Assembly: GCF_003014615.1 (NCBI RefSeq)
Contig: NZ_PYGI01000006.1
Coordinates: 62,001-126,000, forward strand
Reading direction: 5' to 3'
Length of the DNA stretch: 64,000 bases
DNA from: Marinobacterium halophilum
GTDB lineage: Bacteria; Pseudomonadota; Gammaproteobacteria; Pseudomonadales; Balneatricaceae
In this document: positions 29,723 to 38,305 of the stretch, in pieces
How positions within the stretch are numbered: the stretch's first letter is position 1
Layout of the letters: every line of letters begins with the position of its first letter
Translations under genes and position numbers: made by a program
The notes under the pieces: model-generated
The model's database searches: none
Seen by the model: the letters and a program-made list of their open reading frames with translations, nothing else
Told to the model about the DNA's origin: nothing

Positions 29723-30964
29723 ATGCCGGTCGGTGGTAATCATTCCATAGGAATTATCGGCTTTGCTGCAAATGAAGTGGCAATGCTGGAGATTTTTTTT
29801 AAAAGCAACAAGGCTAAAGGCTTTAACCTGGTAAAGCCTGAGCTGTCCGATAGTTTGCTGGTTGGCTTCAGTGATAATGATGCCAGGGAGCAGGTTGAAA
29901 AGTGGTTGCAGAATGACCGGCGGCCATTTGTTGCGGTGGTTGATGCCGCAACCTCTCGGAATGTCGCCAATACAGGTATAAAAATCAGTCGTCCTCTGAC
30001 CTTGATTGCACTGCAGGAGGCTCTGGTGCAGTTAAGCGCCCGTCTTGCTGCAGGGCCTGTCGAAGAGGGTGAGCGGGTTGTCAGTGAGGTCGTCAGTGCG
30101 CCCGGTAACGCCCGTGACGCCGTGTTCGCCGAGTGGGAAGCGCGAAAGCAGCGCAGTAGTGAGGCGTTGTCGGCATGGAAGGGTGATTCTGCTCAGCGTG
30201 AAGGCGAAGCACTGCGTAGTCGTTTCAGTCTTGAACGCAGCGAATTGAATAGCTTGATTCTGGAAGCTCAAACTGAGTTGCAAAAGCAACAGGCCAAGCG
30301 GCCAGTGCGTGTAGAGCCCCAGCCAAAGCCTGCTGCTGTTGTGGAAGATGAGGCGCCGCCGCCAAAACTGTCGGTCGAGATGATTCAGCAATGCTGTGGT
30401 AGCTTGCCGGACGTCAACCTGGACTCGGTGACTGAGCGGCGTAGGGTTTATTTCAGTCTTGATGGACTGTTGCTGCCCTGGATTCAGCGTTGTGTTCGCC
30501 TTGGTGATGAAACAGGTAAGGTGCAGCAGGTTGTTGGTGTACCGGGGGCGCTATTTTATTTGCCGGGGGAGAAAGTATTTCTGGTTGGGTTGGATGCGGA
30601 TCTGTTGCTTCAGTTGACACGAACCCGCTTCGGCTTTGATGAAATATCCCTGCAGGAACGTAGCGCCGAGTCAGAACTGCCACATGGCAGAAAAGTCGCG
30701 TCCGATGAGTTGATGTGGCAGTTGGCACTTTTTACTGCTCGTGGGCGCATCCCTGATGCACTGTCGGCGGAACAACCCAGGTTATTGAATGAGATGCCGG
30801 ACTTTGAGCGGCTTTTGGAAACGCCTCATGCCAGAAGCATTGCAGAGCTATGGCAGAGTCAGCGATTGTCAGCTCAAAGCGTCGCATCCATGTTGGGCGT
30901 GCCTCAGCGTTTTGTTTTCTCGTTCTTTGTGGCAGCGGACGCCATCGGTCTGTACTGTCCCTGA
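29723..30964 (+). CDS. Uncharacterised protein with receiver-like N-terminus and C-terminal helical domain
   Basis: A 413-aa soluble protein. Residues 5-112 alternate short strands and helices (IGIIGFAAN, then FVAVVDAAT, then ISRPLTLIALQEALVQL), which looks like a degenerate response-regulator fold; the phospho-acceptor set is not clearly conserved. Residues 130-205 are helical and charged. The C-terminal third (about 325-413) has WQLALFTARGRIPDAL, then PHARSIAELWQ, then VASMLGVPQRFVFSFFVAADAIGLY, reminiscent of a helix-turn-helix-like module in uncharacterised proteobacterial proteins. It lies between the small basic gene and the divergent roadblock gene. The function is unknown; an adaptor or regulator for the roadblock proteins is my inference. 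Confidence 0.75.
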   Translation: MPVGGNHSIGIIGFAANEVAMLEIFFKSNKAKGFNLVKPELSDSLLVGFSDNDAREQVEKWLQNDRRPFVAVVDAATSRNVANTGIKISRPLTLIALQEALVQLSARLAAGPVEEGERVVSEVVSAPGNARDAVFAEWEARKQRSSEALSAWKGDSAQREGEALRSRFSLERSELNSLILEAQTELQKQQAKRPVRVEPQPKPAAVVEDEAPPPKLSVEMIQQCCGSLPDVNLDSVTERRRVYFSLDGLLLPWIQRCVRLGDETGKVQQVVGVPGALFYLPGEKVFLVGLDADLLLQLTRTRFGFDEISLQERSAESELPHGRKVASDELMWQLALFTARGRIPDALSAEQPRLLNEMPDFERLLETPHARSIAELWQSQRLSAQSVASMLGVPQRFVFSFFVAADAIGLYCP

Positions 30965-31008
30965 CCGGAAACGTGTGTCTCACACTATGGATATTTCGGA
31001 GTTAAACC

Positions 31009-31641
31009 GTGAATCAAGAACATAATGATACCCCGCGGTATTTTCAGGTCACGCCCAGCGGCGCATATTATGCGACGCTGAATACCGAGTCGGAGACTCT
31101 GCGGGCACTGTTGTTACAGTTGCTGAGCGCAGATACACATATACCTTATCTTGGATCTCTGTTGCAAAAGTTGACCGGGCTGCCGGAAGTCGAAGCAGAG
31201 ACCTTGCTGGACAAAGCTGTTCAGCATGGTTTTGTTGATCTTCCCGAGGCACCTGAAGCTGTTGCAGCGGGTACGATTGAAGAGATTCTACCCAAGGTGT
31301 TGCCCAGTCTTGCTGATGGGCGCGTGCTGTTGGCGGATGATCAGGGTTTTTGCCTTGGGCAATCCGGCTTTGAGAACGAAGAAGCCGAGGCAATTGCAGG
31401 TATGGCTGCAGACCTGGTATCGATGCATGAGCGCCACCAGGCGCTATTGGGTCGACATTTGGGTATTGACGGCTCTTCCTGGGCGCTGATCGATGCAGTA
31501 GGGCAAAGTGAGCTTGGTTTCTGGACGCTACATGTCGGGGAGCAAAAGTTTCTCTTGATATTGGAAGGGATGCCACATCTCAATCGGCAGCCTTTTGTGG
31601 ATTTGATGTCGGTTTTGATCCGACGTTACCTGGATTACTGA
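31009..31641 (+). CDS. Divergent roadblock-like protein
   Basis: A 210-aa soluble protein with a GTG start, CGGAG upstream. The first 80 residues are helical and end with a winged-helix-like TLLDKAVQHGFVDLPEAP. Residues 95-210 read as a divergent roadblock/LC7 fold: helix EEILPKVLPSLA, strands VLLADDQGFCLGQSG, long helix from about 120 to 150, strands SWALIDAV, FWTLHVGEQKFLLILEG, then a final helix FVDLMSVLIRRYL. The fold call is based on pattern, not on strong identity. The next gene codes for a classical roadblock protein, so the two may form a heteromer. No motif suggests enzymatic activity. Confidence 0.72.
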   Translation: MNQEHNDTPRYFQVTPSGAYYATLNTESETLRALLLQLLSADTHIPYLGSLLQKLTGLPEVEAETLLDKAVQHGFVDLPEAPEAVAAGTIEEILPKVLPSLADGRVLLADDQGFCLGQSGFENEEAEAIAGMAADLVSMHERHQALLGRHLGIDGSSWALIDAVGQSELGFWTLHVGEQKFLLILEGMPHLNRQPFVDLMSVLIRRYLDY

Positions 31642-31705
31642 TGAAGCGGGTTGGCCGTTTCATACAGGATTAAAACCAGCGCTAATGGCCTAAAAGGAGA
31701 CTACC

Positions 31706-32068
31706 ATGCGCTCAGAAATGTTGACTTCTATTCTTAACGATCTCAACGGTACATCTGCTGAAATCGAAGCTTCGGCTGTTATTTCAACAGATGGTTTGGT
31801 TATTGATGCGCTGCTGCCGGCCAGCATGGACGAAGACCGTGTAGGCGCGATGAGTGCAGCTATGCTGTCATTGGGTGAGCGTACGTCCCAAGAGCTGGCC
31901 CGAGGTGAGCTTGAGCAGGTTCTGGTCAAGGGTAAAGATGGTTACATCCTCATGACCCATGCGAATCAGGAATCTGTATTGACCGTGGTCGCGAAGACCA
32001 ATGCACGTCTGGGTCTTATCTTTCTGGACGTTAAGCGTGCAGCTGATGCGATTGGCAAGATTCTCTGA
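31706..32068 (+). CDS. Roadblock/LC7 domain protein
   Basis: A 120-aa single-domain protein of the roadblock/LC7 (MglB-like) family. It opens with an amphipathic helix (MLTSILNDLNG), then strands and a long helix in the family order: ASAVISTDGLVIDALLPA, then GAMSAAMLSLGERTSQEL, then VLVKGKDGYILMTHANQ and VLTVVAKTNARLGLIFLDVKRAA. Known relatives dimerise and regulate small Ras-like GTPases (MglB with MglA in Myxococcus). No GTPase gene is in this cluster. A consensus AAGGAGA precedes the ATG. It is the fourth gene of the operon. Confidence 0.9.
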   Translation: MRSEMLTSILNDLNGTSAEIEASAVISTDGLVIDALLPASMDEDRVGAMSAAMLSLGERTSQELARGELEQVLVKGKDGYILMTHANQESVLTVVAKTNARLGLIFLDVKRAADAIGKIL

Positions 32069-32140
32069 ATCTTTTTTAGTGCCAGGCGTGCTGAATACGG
32101 TTAAGTAGGCTGCACGCTGTTTTCTCGGTCTGGAGTGCCT

Positions 32141-32602
32141 ATGTCCGAACAAGATACCGGCTCAGTTGGAGAGGTGCTGATCAAATACTATGACGGTACT
32201 GAACGATTGGCTAAAATCGTGGATCGTGAAGTGCCTTATCCTGATGGCAAGTTGATCGTCTCCCGTACTGATCCAAGTGGCATTATTACGCATGCCAATC
32301 GCGCTTTTATCGAGATGTCCGGATACACGCGAGAAGAGCTGATTGGGGTGAATCATTATATTTTGCGTCATCCGGATATGCCGGCTGTCGCGTTCAAGGA
32401 TCTTTGGGATACCGTTGCTCAAGGTAAAAAATGGCAAGGTTATGTCAAGAATCTACGGAAGGATGGGGCTTATTACTGGGTTAAGGCAACGGTAATTCCC
32501 AATATTCGCAATGGTGAGCTTGTCGGGTATACATCCGTACGACGCAAGCCATCTCGCAGCAAAATCACGGAGAGCGAAGCTCTTTATGTGACACTGCGAT
32601 AG
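32141..32602 (+). CDS. Single PAS-domain protein (Aer-like PAS)
   Basis: A 153-aa soluble protein that is essentially one PAS domain (about 35-145). The sequence VSRTDPSGIITHANRAFIEMSGYTREEL, the YILRHPDMPAVAFKDLW segment and the NLRKDGAYYWVKATVIP strand closely follow the FAD-binding PAS of the aerotaxis receptor Aer. There is no kinase, methyl-accepting or cyclase domain, so it must signal through a partner. ATG 32141 has TGGAG upstream. Redox or energy sensing through a flavin is plausible by similarity to Aer but not shown. Confidence 0.85.
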   Translation: MSEQDTGSVGEVLIKYYDGTERLAKIVDREVPYPDGKLIVSRTDPSGIITHANRAFIEMSGYTREELIGVNHYILRHPDMPAVAFKDLWDTVAQGKKWQGYVKNLRKDGAYYWVKATVIPNIRNGELVGYTSVRRKPSRSKITESEALYVTLR

Positions 32603-32615
32603 GTAAGGTGCTGCC

Positions 32616-33362
32616 ATGACATTAAATTTATCGGTGAGCCCGGATTTTCCGCCTACTCACCTCTCTGGCTGGTTTATCTTCAATACCTGGCTGCAGCGTC
32701 AATTGAATACGGGTGTTCACTTGGAGCTGTATGACAGCTTTGATGCCCAGCGGGAAGATATTCGCAATGGCAAAATCGATCTGATCTACGCGAACCCCTA
32801 TGATGCTTCAATGTTGGTGCGCGAACTTGGTTTCAAGGTGTTGGTGCGTCCTCGTAATCGTGCAGACGAAACCGTAATTGCAGCCCGTCATGATGACCCG
32901 CGCAGTTGTGTTGAAGATCTGGGTGCGGGGATCAATATTGCAACGACGGCTGATCCTGATGTGCATACCATGGGCATGATCATGCTGGAGTCGGCTGATT
33001 TGGATAAAACCAATGTCAGTTTTCAAGAGTGTGATAGTTATGTTCTGGTCGCCAAGGCACTGCTGAATGGGCAGGCTGATGCCGGATTCTTCCTCAAAGA
33101 CGGTTATGACGAGCTTTCTGAACTGGTGCGTCATAAAATGAAGATGCTGGTCAGCAGTCAGATCAGTGTTGTTCATCATACTTTGGTTGCTGGTCCTAGA
33201 ATGCAAGAGCATGCGGAGTTGCTGACGGAGCGTCTACTGGGGATGGAAGAAGATCCCAAGGGGCGTGATGTGCTTAAGAGCATGGGGCTTGATGGCTGGG
33301 ATGTAATGGAAGATGAGCAGACTGAGTTCATGATCGATTTGATCGATACCTTGATCGATTAG
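32616..33362 (+). CDS. PhnD-like phosphonate/phosphite binding-fold protein without signal peptide
   Basis: A 248-aa protein of the PhnD-type periplasmic-binding fold (PF12974-like). It starts directly at the first strand LNLSVSPDFPPTH, with the typical later segments KIDLIYANPYDASMLVRE and NGQADAGFFLKDGYDEL. There is no signal peptide and no ABC permease or ATPase gene nearby, so it appears to be cytoplasmic and to work as a ligand-binding or sensory module rather than in transport. It starts 13 bases after the PAS gene and ends the operon, 22 bases before a strong terminator. Confidence 0.82.
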   Translation: MTLNLSVSPDFPPTHLSGWFIFNTWLQRQLNTGVHLELYDSFDAQREDIRNGKIDLIYANPYDASMLVRELGFKVLVRPRNRADETVIAARHDDPRSCVEDLGAGINIATTADPDVHTMGMIMLESADLDKTNVSFQECDSYVLVAKALLNGQADAGFFLKDGYDELSELVRHKMKMLVSSQISVVHHTLVAGPRMQEHAELLTERLLGMEEDPKGRDVLKSMGLDGWDVMEDEQTEFMIDLIDTLID

Positions 33363-33384
33363 CAGTTGATGCGTGTTCATGCAT

Positions 33385-33412
33385 AAAAAAGGTGCCTTTG
33401 GGCGCCTTTTTT
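33385..33412 (+). terminator. Terminator ending the roadblock operon
   Basis: AAAAAAGGTGCC (33385-33396) pairs with GGCGCCTTTTTT (33401-33412), with one G-T pair and a TTTG loop. The flanking A and T runs make it usable in both directions. Confidence 0.88.
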
Positions 33413-33568
33413 GTTTCAGGTGTTCCGTCCTGACTAAGGTTGGTTCGCTGGAATGTTGTATGACTGCCTGAAGTGGTAAATTCACCCCTGAATTTGTAGA
33501 CTTCCCGCATTGTTGCTCCCTACTGTTTATCTTTAAAGTATGTGTACGAAAGTGAGTGGTTTAAATTT

Positions 33569-34234
33569 ATGGAAGTACTAAGAGAGATTAAGGCATTTCT
33601 AGGGGCTGAGACACCCGAGGAATGGCTGCAGTTGGCTGCAAAACAAGAGTGCATGCAGTTGTTGCTCACGGACCATGCCCATTGCGAAAAGAAGGCCGCG
33701 TCCACAGCCATGACGCTGATGTTTCGTTATGTGGATCGAGCCGATCTGTTGAATAAAATGTCACGCCTGGCGCGTGAAGAGTTGATTCATTTTGAGCAGG
33801 TCCTGGGTTTGATAGAGGCCAGGGGGTTGAAGTATGGACATTTGAGCCCTGCACGCTATGCGGCGGGTATGCGGACGGATGTGCGTACCTCGGAGCCGGG
33901 GCGTCTGATCGACGTGCTGATTATCGGTGCATTTATTGAGGCACGATCTTGTGAGCGTTTTGCCGCGTTGGCACCGGATCTGGATGATGAGTTGGCGCGA
34001 TTCTACCGCTCGCTACTCAAGTCGGAGGGGCGTCATTATCAGGATTACCTGAGTTTGGCGCAGGCCTATGCCGATGAGCCGATTGATGAGCGTGTAGAGC
34101 ACTTTCGAAAGTTGGAAGCGGAGCTGATCCTGGCGGAGGATGACGAGTTTCGCTTCCATAGTGGCAAGCCTAGTGCGGCGCTGCTAGCGAATCCTTCAGC
34201 TTTGCTGCAAGCGGAGTCTGTGCAGGCAGGTTGA
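33569..34234 (+). CDS. miaE: tRNA-(ms2io6A)-hydroxylase
   Basis: A diiron monooxygenase that hydroxylates the isopentenyl group of 2-methylthio-N6-isopentenyladenosine at tRNA position 37. The 221-aa helical protein carries the metal-ligand motifs DHAHCEKKAA, REELIHFEQVL, and IEARSCERFAAL, typical of MiaE. I chose ATG 33569 (MEVLREIKAFLG), which fits the family; a GTG at 33542 is possible. Its last 65 bases overlap the end of lpxH on the other strand. Confidence 0.93.
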   Translation: MEVLREIKAFLGAETPEEWLQLAAKQECMQLLLTDHAHCEKKAASTAMTLMFRYVDRADLLNKMSRLAREELIHFEQVLGLIEARGLKYGHLSPARYAAGMRTDVRTSEPGRLIDVLIIGAFIEARSCERFAALAPDLDDELARFYRSLLKSEGRHYQDYLSLAQAYADEPIDERVEHFRKLEAELILAEDDEFRFHSGKPSAALLANPSALLQAESVQAG

Positions 34235-34943
34235 ATGCATAGAGGCGACTGCCTGCTTCGTCCTGCTCAAGGTACCAGCCATGCAGGTCCCAGTCGCCCA
34301 ATACGATTCTGACACCATCTTTCGTTGATTGATGATGGTGGATGTGGGGTCTGTGTGTGTGGCCGTGGATCATCAGTGGCGCATTCTGTTCATGCATCAT
34401 CTGCTTGATGGCATGTGGGCTGACATCCGTGATCTCGGTTGCCTTTTGGGCGCCTTGCTCGCGGCTGGCTGCGCGTAGTTGTTGTGCAATGGACACACGA
34501 CTTGCAATGGGTTTTTCAAGGAATTCGGCTTGCCATGCGGGGTTGCGTACCAGTGTGCGGAACGCCTGGTAGTCCACGTCGTCAAGACAGAGTTGGTCAC
34601 CATGCAGCAGCAGTGTTTGCCCATGCACTGTTGTGAGAATGTGCAGTTCAGGCAGTAGTTCAGCACCGACCCTGTCGGCGAAGTTCTGACTGACCAGAAA
34701 GTCACGGTTGCCGTGTTGAAAGAAAATACGCACGCCAGCCTGACTGAGTGATGTCAGTGCGGTATACACCGGTTGCAGCTCTGCGGGGGCTGCATCGTCT
34801 CCGATCCATGCCTCAAAAATATCACCCAACAGGTAGAGCTCGTCGGCGTGTGCCGCTTTCTCGTTCAGGAAGATAACAAACGCCCGGATGATATCCGGGC
34901 GTTTGTTATCGAGGTGTAGATCAGCAACGTAGTAGCGCAGCAT
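34170..34943 (-). CDS. lpxH: UDP-2,3-diacylglucosamine diphosphatase LpxH
   Basis: It cleaves UDP-2,3-diacylglucosamine to lipid X in lipid A synthesis at the inner membrane face. The 257-aa calcineurin-like phosphoesterase has the metal motifs VADLHLD, LLGDIFEAWIGDD, QHGNRDFL and GHTHRPHIH. The first motif has Val-Ala in place of the common Ser. The start overlaps the ppiB stop (TAATG), so the two are coupled. The 3' end overlaps miaE by 65 bases, tail to tail. Confidence 0.94.
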   Translation of the reverse strand: MLRYYVADLHLDNKRPDIIRAFVIFLNEKAAHADELYLLGDIFEAWIGDDAAPAELQPVYTALTSLSQAGVRIFFQHGNRDFLVSQNFADRVGAELLPELHILTTVHGQTLLLHGDQLCLDDVDYQAFRTLVRNPAWQAEFLEKPIASRVSIAQQLRAASREQGAQKATEITDVSPHAIKQMMHEQNAPLMIHGHTHRPHIHHHQSTKDGVRIVLGDWDLHGWYLEQDEAGSRLYAFNLPAQTPLAAKLKDSLAAPH

Positions 34944-35446
34944 TAGCTCTCCGCTTGTTCGACGCGTGCGGACTCGATAATGATGTCTTCAGCAGGCACG
35001 TCCTGATGGCCGGCGCGCATGGTGGTGCCGACTTTCTTGATCTTGTTAACGATATCCATACCGTCCACAACCTTGCCGAATACGGCGTAGCCCCATCCTT
35101 CAGTGGTTTTGGCGGTGTGGTCAAGGAAAGTGTTGTCGGAAACGTTGATGAAGAACTGAGCCGATGCGGAATGGGGGTCCATGGTGCGTGCCATGGCCAA
35201 AGTACCTTCCTGGTTGGAAAGGCCGTTGTCAGCTTCATTCTGGATCGGTTCGCGGGTTTCTTTCGGGATCATGCCTGGCTCGAAGCCACCGCCCTGAATC
35301 ATGAAGCCGTCGATAACACGGTGAAAAATGACGCCGTCGTAGAATCCGTCACGGACATACTGTTCAAAGTTGGCAGCAGTGGCAGGAGCTTTGTCGTGAT
35401 CCAGTTCAATAGTGATTGCGCCGACGTTGGTTTGCAGGATGATCAT
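34943..35446 (-). CDS. ppiB: Cytoplasmic peptidyl-prolyl cis-trans isomerase (cyclophilin)
   Basis: A 167-aa cyclophilin without signal peptide. Core motifs are [15 protein letters not shown] (catalytic Arg and the substrate groove), [12 protein letters not shown] and [14 protein letters not shown] chose ATG 35446 ([15 protein letters not shown]), the PpiB-like start, although the frame is open 15 codons more. It precedes lpxH in an operon as in Pseudomonas and is divergent from glnS. Confidence 0.95.
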   Translation of the reverse strand: MIILQTNVGAITIELDHDKAPATAANFEQYVRDGFYDGVIFHRVIDGFMIQGGGFEPGMIPKETREPIQNEADNGLSNQEGTLAMARTMDPHSASAQFFINVSDNTFLDHTAKTTEGWGYAVFGKVVDGMDIVNKIKKVGTTMRAGHQDVPAEDIIIESARVEQAES

Positions 35447-35570
35447 TTCCAGTTTCCCTGTTTCTCTTATGTGTATGCCTATTATACTCAAGTCTTAAGA
35501 CACTGCATCCACTGCCAAGTGCTTTATTCTTTTCATGGTGGTTCAGGTGCGTGCAGCCCTTATCTGCGGT

Positions 35571-35614
35571 TATAATGCCGGATATCGATTCCGGCACATT
35601 GGCCGGCCTTTTTC
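35571..35614 (+). promoter_or_regulatory. glnS leader with consensus -10 and two competing hairpins
   Basis: TATAAT (35571-35576) is a perfect -10 without a clear -35. TGCCGG (35576-35581) can pair with CCGGCA (35591-35596), or CCGGC (35591-35595) with GCCGG (35602-35606), the second being followed by CCTTTTT. The two pairings exclude each other. If transcription starts after the -10, the first arm would not be transcribed, which weakens an attenuator reading. Confidence 0.35.
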
Positions 35615-35628
35615 AGCTTCGACAAGAT

Positions 35629-37314
35629 ATGGATATGACCACACACGACAGCACCAAGCCGAACAACTTTATCCACCAGATTATTGAAGATGATCTTGCC
35701 AAAGGCCTGAATGACGGGCAGGTAGTGACCCGTTTTCCGCCTGAGCCCAACGGGTATCTGCATATAGGTCATGCCAAGTCGATCTGTCTCAACTTTGGTA
35801 CTGCTCAGCGTTTCAGTGGTCAATGCAATTTGCGCTTTGATGACACCAATCCGGAAAAGGAAAGCCAGGAGTACATCGACTCCATCATTTCAGATGTGAG
35901 TTGGCTGGGCTTTGAGTGGAGCGGTGATATTCGTTACAGCTCTGATTACTTTGATCAGCTGCATGCGTGGGCTGTGCATCTCATTCAAGAGGGCAAGGCG
36001 TATGTCGATAGCCTTAGTGCTCATGAGATGCGCGAATTCCGTGGCACGCTGACCGAACCGGGTAAAAACAGCCCGTATCGCGAACGCAGTGTTGAGGAAA
36101 ACCTTGAGCTGTTCGAAAGAATGCGCCAGGGCAAATTTGCCGAAGGTGAATGTGCTCTGCGTGCCAAAATTGATATGGCTGCGCCGAACATTAACCTGCG
36201 CGATCCGGTGATCTACCGTATCCGCCATGCGCATCATCATCAGACCGGTGACAAGTGGTGTATCTACCCGTCCTATGACTTTACGCACGGTCAGTCCGAT
36301 GCGCTGGAGGGGATCACCCACTCCATCTGTACGCTGGAGTTTGAAGACCACCGTCCGCTGTATGACTGGTTTATCCAGAACTTGCCAGTGCCTGCGACCC
36401 CGCGCCAGTATGAATTTGCTCGCCTGAATCTGAACTATACCGTCACCAGTAAGCGCAAGCTCAAGTTGCTGGTCGATGAGGGGCATGTTGAAGGCTGGAA
36501 CGACCCGCGCCTGCCGACGATTTCAGGTATGCGTCGCCGTGGCTACACCCCGGCGTCTATCCGTAATTTCTGTGACATGATCGGGGTTACCCGTTCCAAC
36601 GGTGTCGTGGATATGGGCATGCTGGAGTCTGCAATTCGTGATGATCTGGACAGCAATGCGCCGCGTGCCATGTGTGTGGTTGATCCGATCAAGGTCACCA
36701 TCGCCAACTACGTCGAAGGCGAGGAAGAGTGGTTTGAGCTGCCTGCGCATCCGAAGGATGAGTCCATGGGGCTGCGTAAAGTACCGTTTACCCGCAATTT
36801 GCTGATTGAGCGCGAAGATTTTGCCGAAGAGAAGCCGCGTAAGTGGAAGCGTATGTCACCGGGTGACGCTGTGCGTCTGCGCGGTGCCTATGTGATTCGG
36901 TGTGACGAAGTGATCAAGGATGAGCAGGGTGAAGTGATTGAGCTGGTGTGTAGCTATGACGCTGCGACCAAGGGACAGAACCCGACCGATTACAAGCCTA
37001 ATGGTGTTATTCACTGGGTGTCTGCCGACAATTCCGTGCCGTGTGAAGTGCGCTTGTATGACCGTCTGTTTACCGAAGCCAACCCGGATGCTGACAAGAC
37101 ACGTGATTTCCATGAGTTCATCAACCCGGAATCATTGACGGTGATGACGCAGGCGCGTGCCGAAATTGGTCTCAAGCATGCGGTAGCCGAAAGTCGCTTC
37201 CAGTTCGAGCGCACGGGCTATTTTTGTGTAGATGCTAGTTCGACGGAAAATACGTTAGTCTTCAACCGCACGGTCACCCTGCGTGACTCTTGGGCCAAGA
37301 TCAAGGGCAAGTAA
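35629..37314 (+). CDS. glnS: Glutaminyl-tRNA synthetase
   Basis: A class I synthetase that charges tRNA-Gln. The 561-aa protein shows the HIGH-type motif [14 protein letters not shown], the class signature for GlnRS ([10 protein letters not shown]), and the KMSKS-like loop TSKRKLKLL. The C-terminal beta-barrel anticodon domains complete the length. The frame is open further upstream. Starts at ATG 35629 or ATG 35635 are near-equal; neither has a strong ribosome site. It is divergent from ppiB. Confidence 0.96.
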   Translation: MDMTTHDSTKPNNFIHQIIEDDLAKGLNDGQVVTRFPPEPNGYLHIGHAKSICLNFGTAQRFSGQCNLRFDDTNPEKESQEYIDSIISDVSWLGFEWSGDIRYSSDYFDQLHAWAVHLIQEGKAYVDSLSAHEMREFRGTLTEPGKNSPYRERSVEENLELFERMRQGKFAEGECALRAKIDMAAPNINLRDPVIYRIRHAHHHQTGDKWCIYPSYDFTHGQSDALEGITHSICTLEFEDHRPLYDWFIQNLPVPATPRQYEFARLNLNYTVTSKRKLKLLVDEGHVEGWNDPRLPTISGMRRRGYTPASIRNFCDMIGVTRSNGVVDMGMLESAIRDDLDSNAPRAMCVVDPIKVTIANYVEGEEEWFELPAHPKDESMGLRKVPFTRNLLIEREDFAEEKPRKWKRMSPGDAVRLRGAYVIRCDEVIKDEQGEVIELVCSYDAATKGQNPTDYKPNGVIHWVSADNSVPCEVRLYDRLFTEANPDADKTRDFHEFINPESLTVMTQARAEIGLKHAVAESRFQFERTGYFCVDASSTENTLVFNRTVTLRDSWAKIKGK

Positions 37315-37317
37315 TCC

Positions 37318-38205
37318 GTGCTGCTGATCAGGTCTCTCTTCCGCGCGCTGGCAGGTCTTGTTCTGCTGGCGGGTGGTTGTGCCTCGTCACCCGCTACTGG
37401 ACCGGCAGGGTCCCTGGTGGTGGAGCGGCAGGCGCGTCTGGCTGATGAAATCAGTGAGACGTCGGGGCTTGCTGCGCATGCAGGCCAGTTGTGGAGCCAT
37501 AATGATAGTGGTGACAAGGCAAGGCTGTATGCGCTGGCGTCTGCGGACGGTCAGGTTGTGCAGCGGCGTGTGCTGCGTGATGCGCTCAACTTCGACTGGG
37601 AAGAAATGGCCCAGGATGATGAGTGGTTACATGTGCTCGATTGCGGCAATAATATGGGCCGACGGCAGTGGATGCAGGTGTACTCAATACGCTGGTCAGC
37701 ATTGGATGCTGGCGGTGTTGCCGATCCTGTGCCATCACGGTTGACCGAATTCCGTTTTGCAGATGCAGGGCCTTCTGCGGGAGCTTACAGGCATGACAAT
37801 GACTGTGAAGCGGCTGCAGTCGTGGATGGTGTGCTGTGGGTGTTCAGCAAAAACTGGCAGGATCAGCACACGCGGTTATACCGGTTGCGGCCTGATGGGC
37901 AGCGTCATGCGCTTGTCAGTGAGGACCGTTACCCGGTTGAAGGTCTGATCACGGCTGCTGACTATGATTCCGAGCGTAAGCAGTTGGCGTTGTTGGGATA
38001 TACGCGCAAACGTTTCAGCTCATCGGCTTTTATCTGGCTGGTACCGGTCGATCAGGGTCAGTTGCAATGGTCAGCTGCCAAGCGCCATCCGGTTTCGCCG
38101 GCAGGGCAGTGGGAAGCGGTATTGTGGCGGCCTGAGGGCCTGTTGTTGACGCGCGAAAACAGCTGGCTGGGCAGTAGCTGGCTTGGGTTGATCCGCTTGC
38201 CTTGA
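37318..38205 (+). CDS. Predicted lipoprotein with beta-propeller-like domain
   Basis: A 295-aa exported protein with a lipoprotein signal peptide: charged start, hydrophobic stretch to residue 18, and a lipobox LAGGC with Cys21. The mature part has repeated strand-rich segments around DSGDKARLYAL, LHVLDCGNNMGRR and YRHDNDCEAAAVVDG, like small beta-propeller proteins. It starts with GTG only 3 bases after glnS, so it is probably cotranscribed. I do not recognise a specific function. Confidence 0.75.
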   Translation: MLLIRSLFRALAGLVLLAGGCASSPATGPAGSLVVERQARLADEISETSGLAAHAGQLWSHNDSGDKARLYALASADGQVVQRRVLRDALNFDWEEMAQDDEWLHVLDCGNNMGRRQWMQVYSIRWSALDAGGVADPVPSRLTEFRFADAGPSAGAYRHDNDCEAAAVVDGVLWVFSKNWQDQHTRLYRLRPDGQRHALVSEDRYPVEGLITAADYDSERKQLALLGYTRKRFSSSAFIWLVPVDQGQLQWSAAKRHPVSPAGQWEAVLWRPEGLLLTRENSWLGSSWLGLIRLP

Positions 38206-38305
38206 TCGCAGAGGCCTTAATATTCAGGCATAATCCCTTATACTATTTTAATTATATTGCCTTTTGTATGGGCATTTTCTTTTTTACAGATTCCGGCAGA
38301 CCCTC

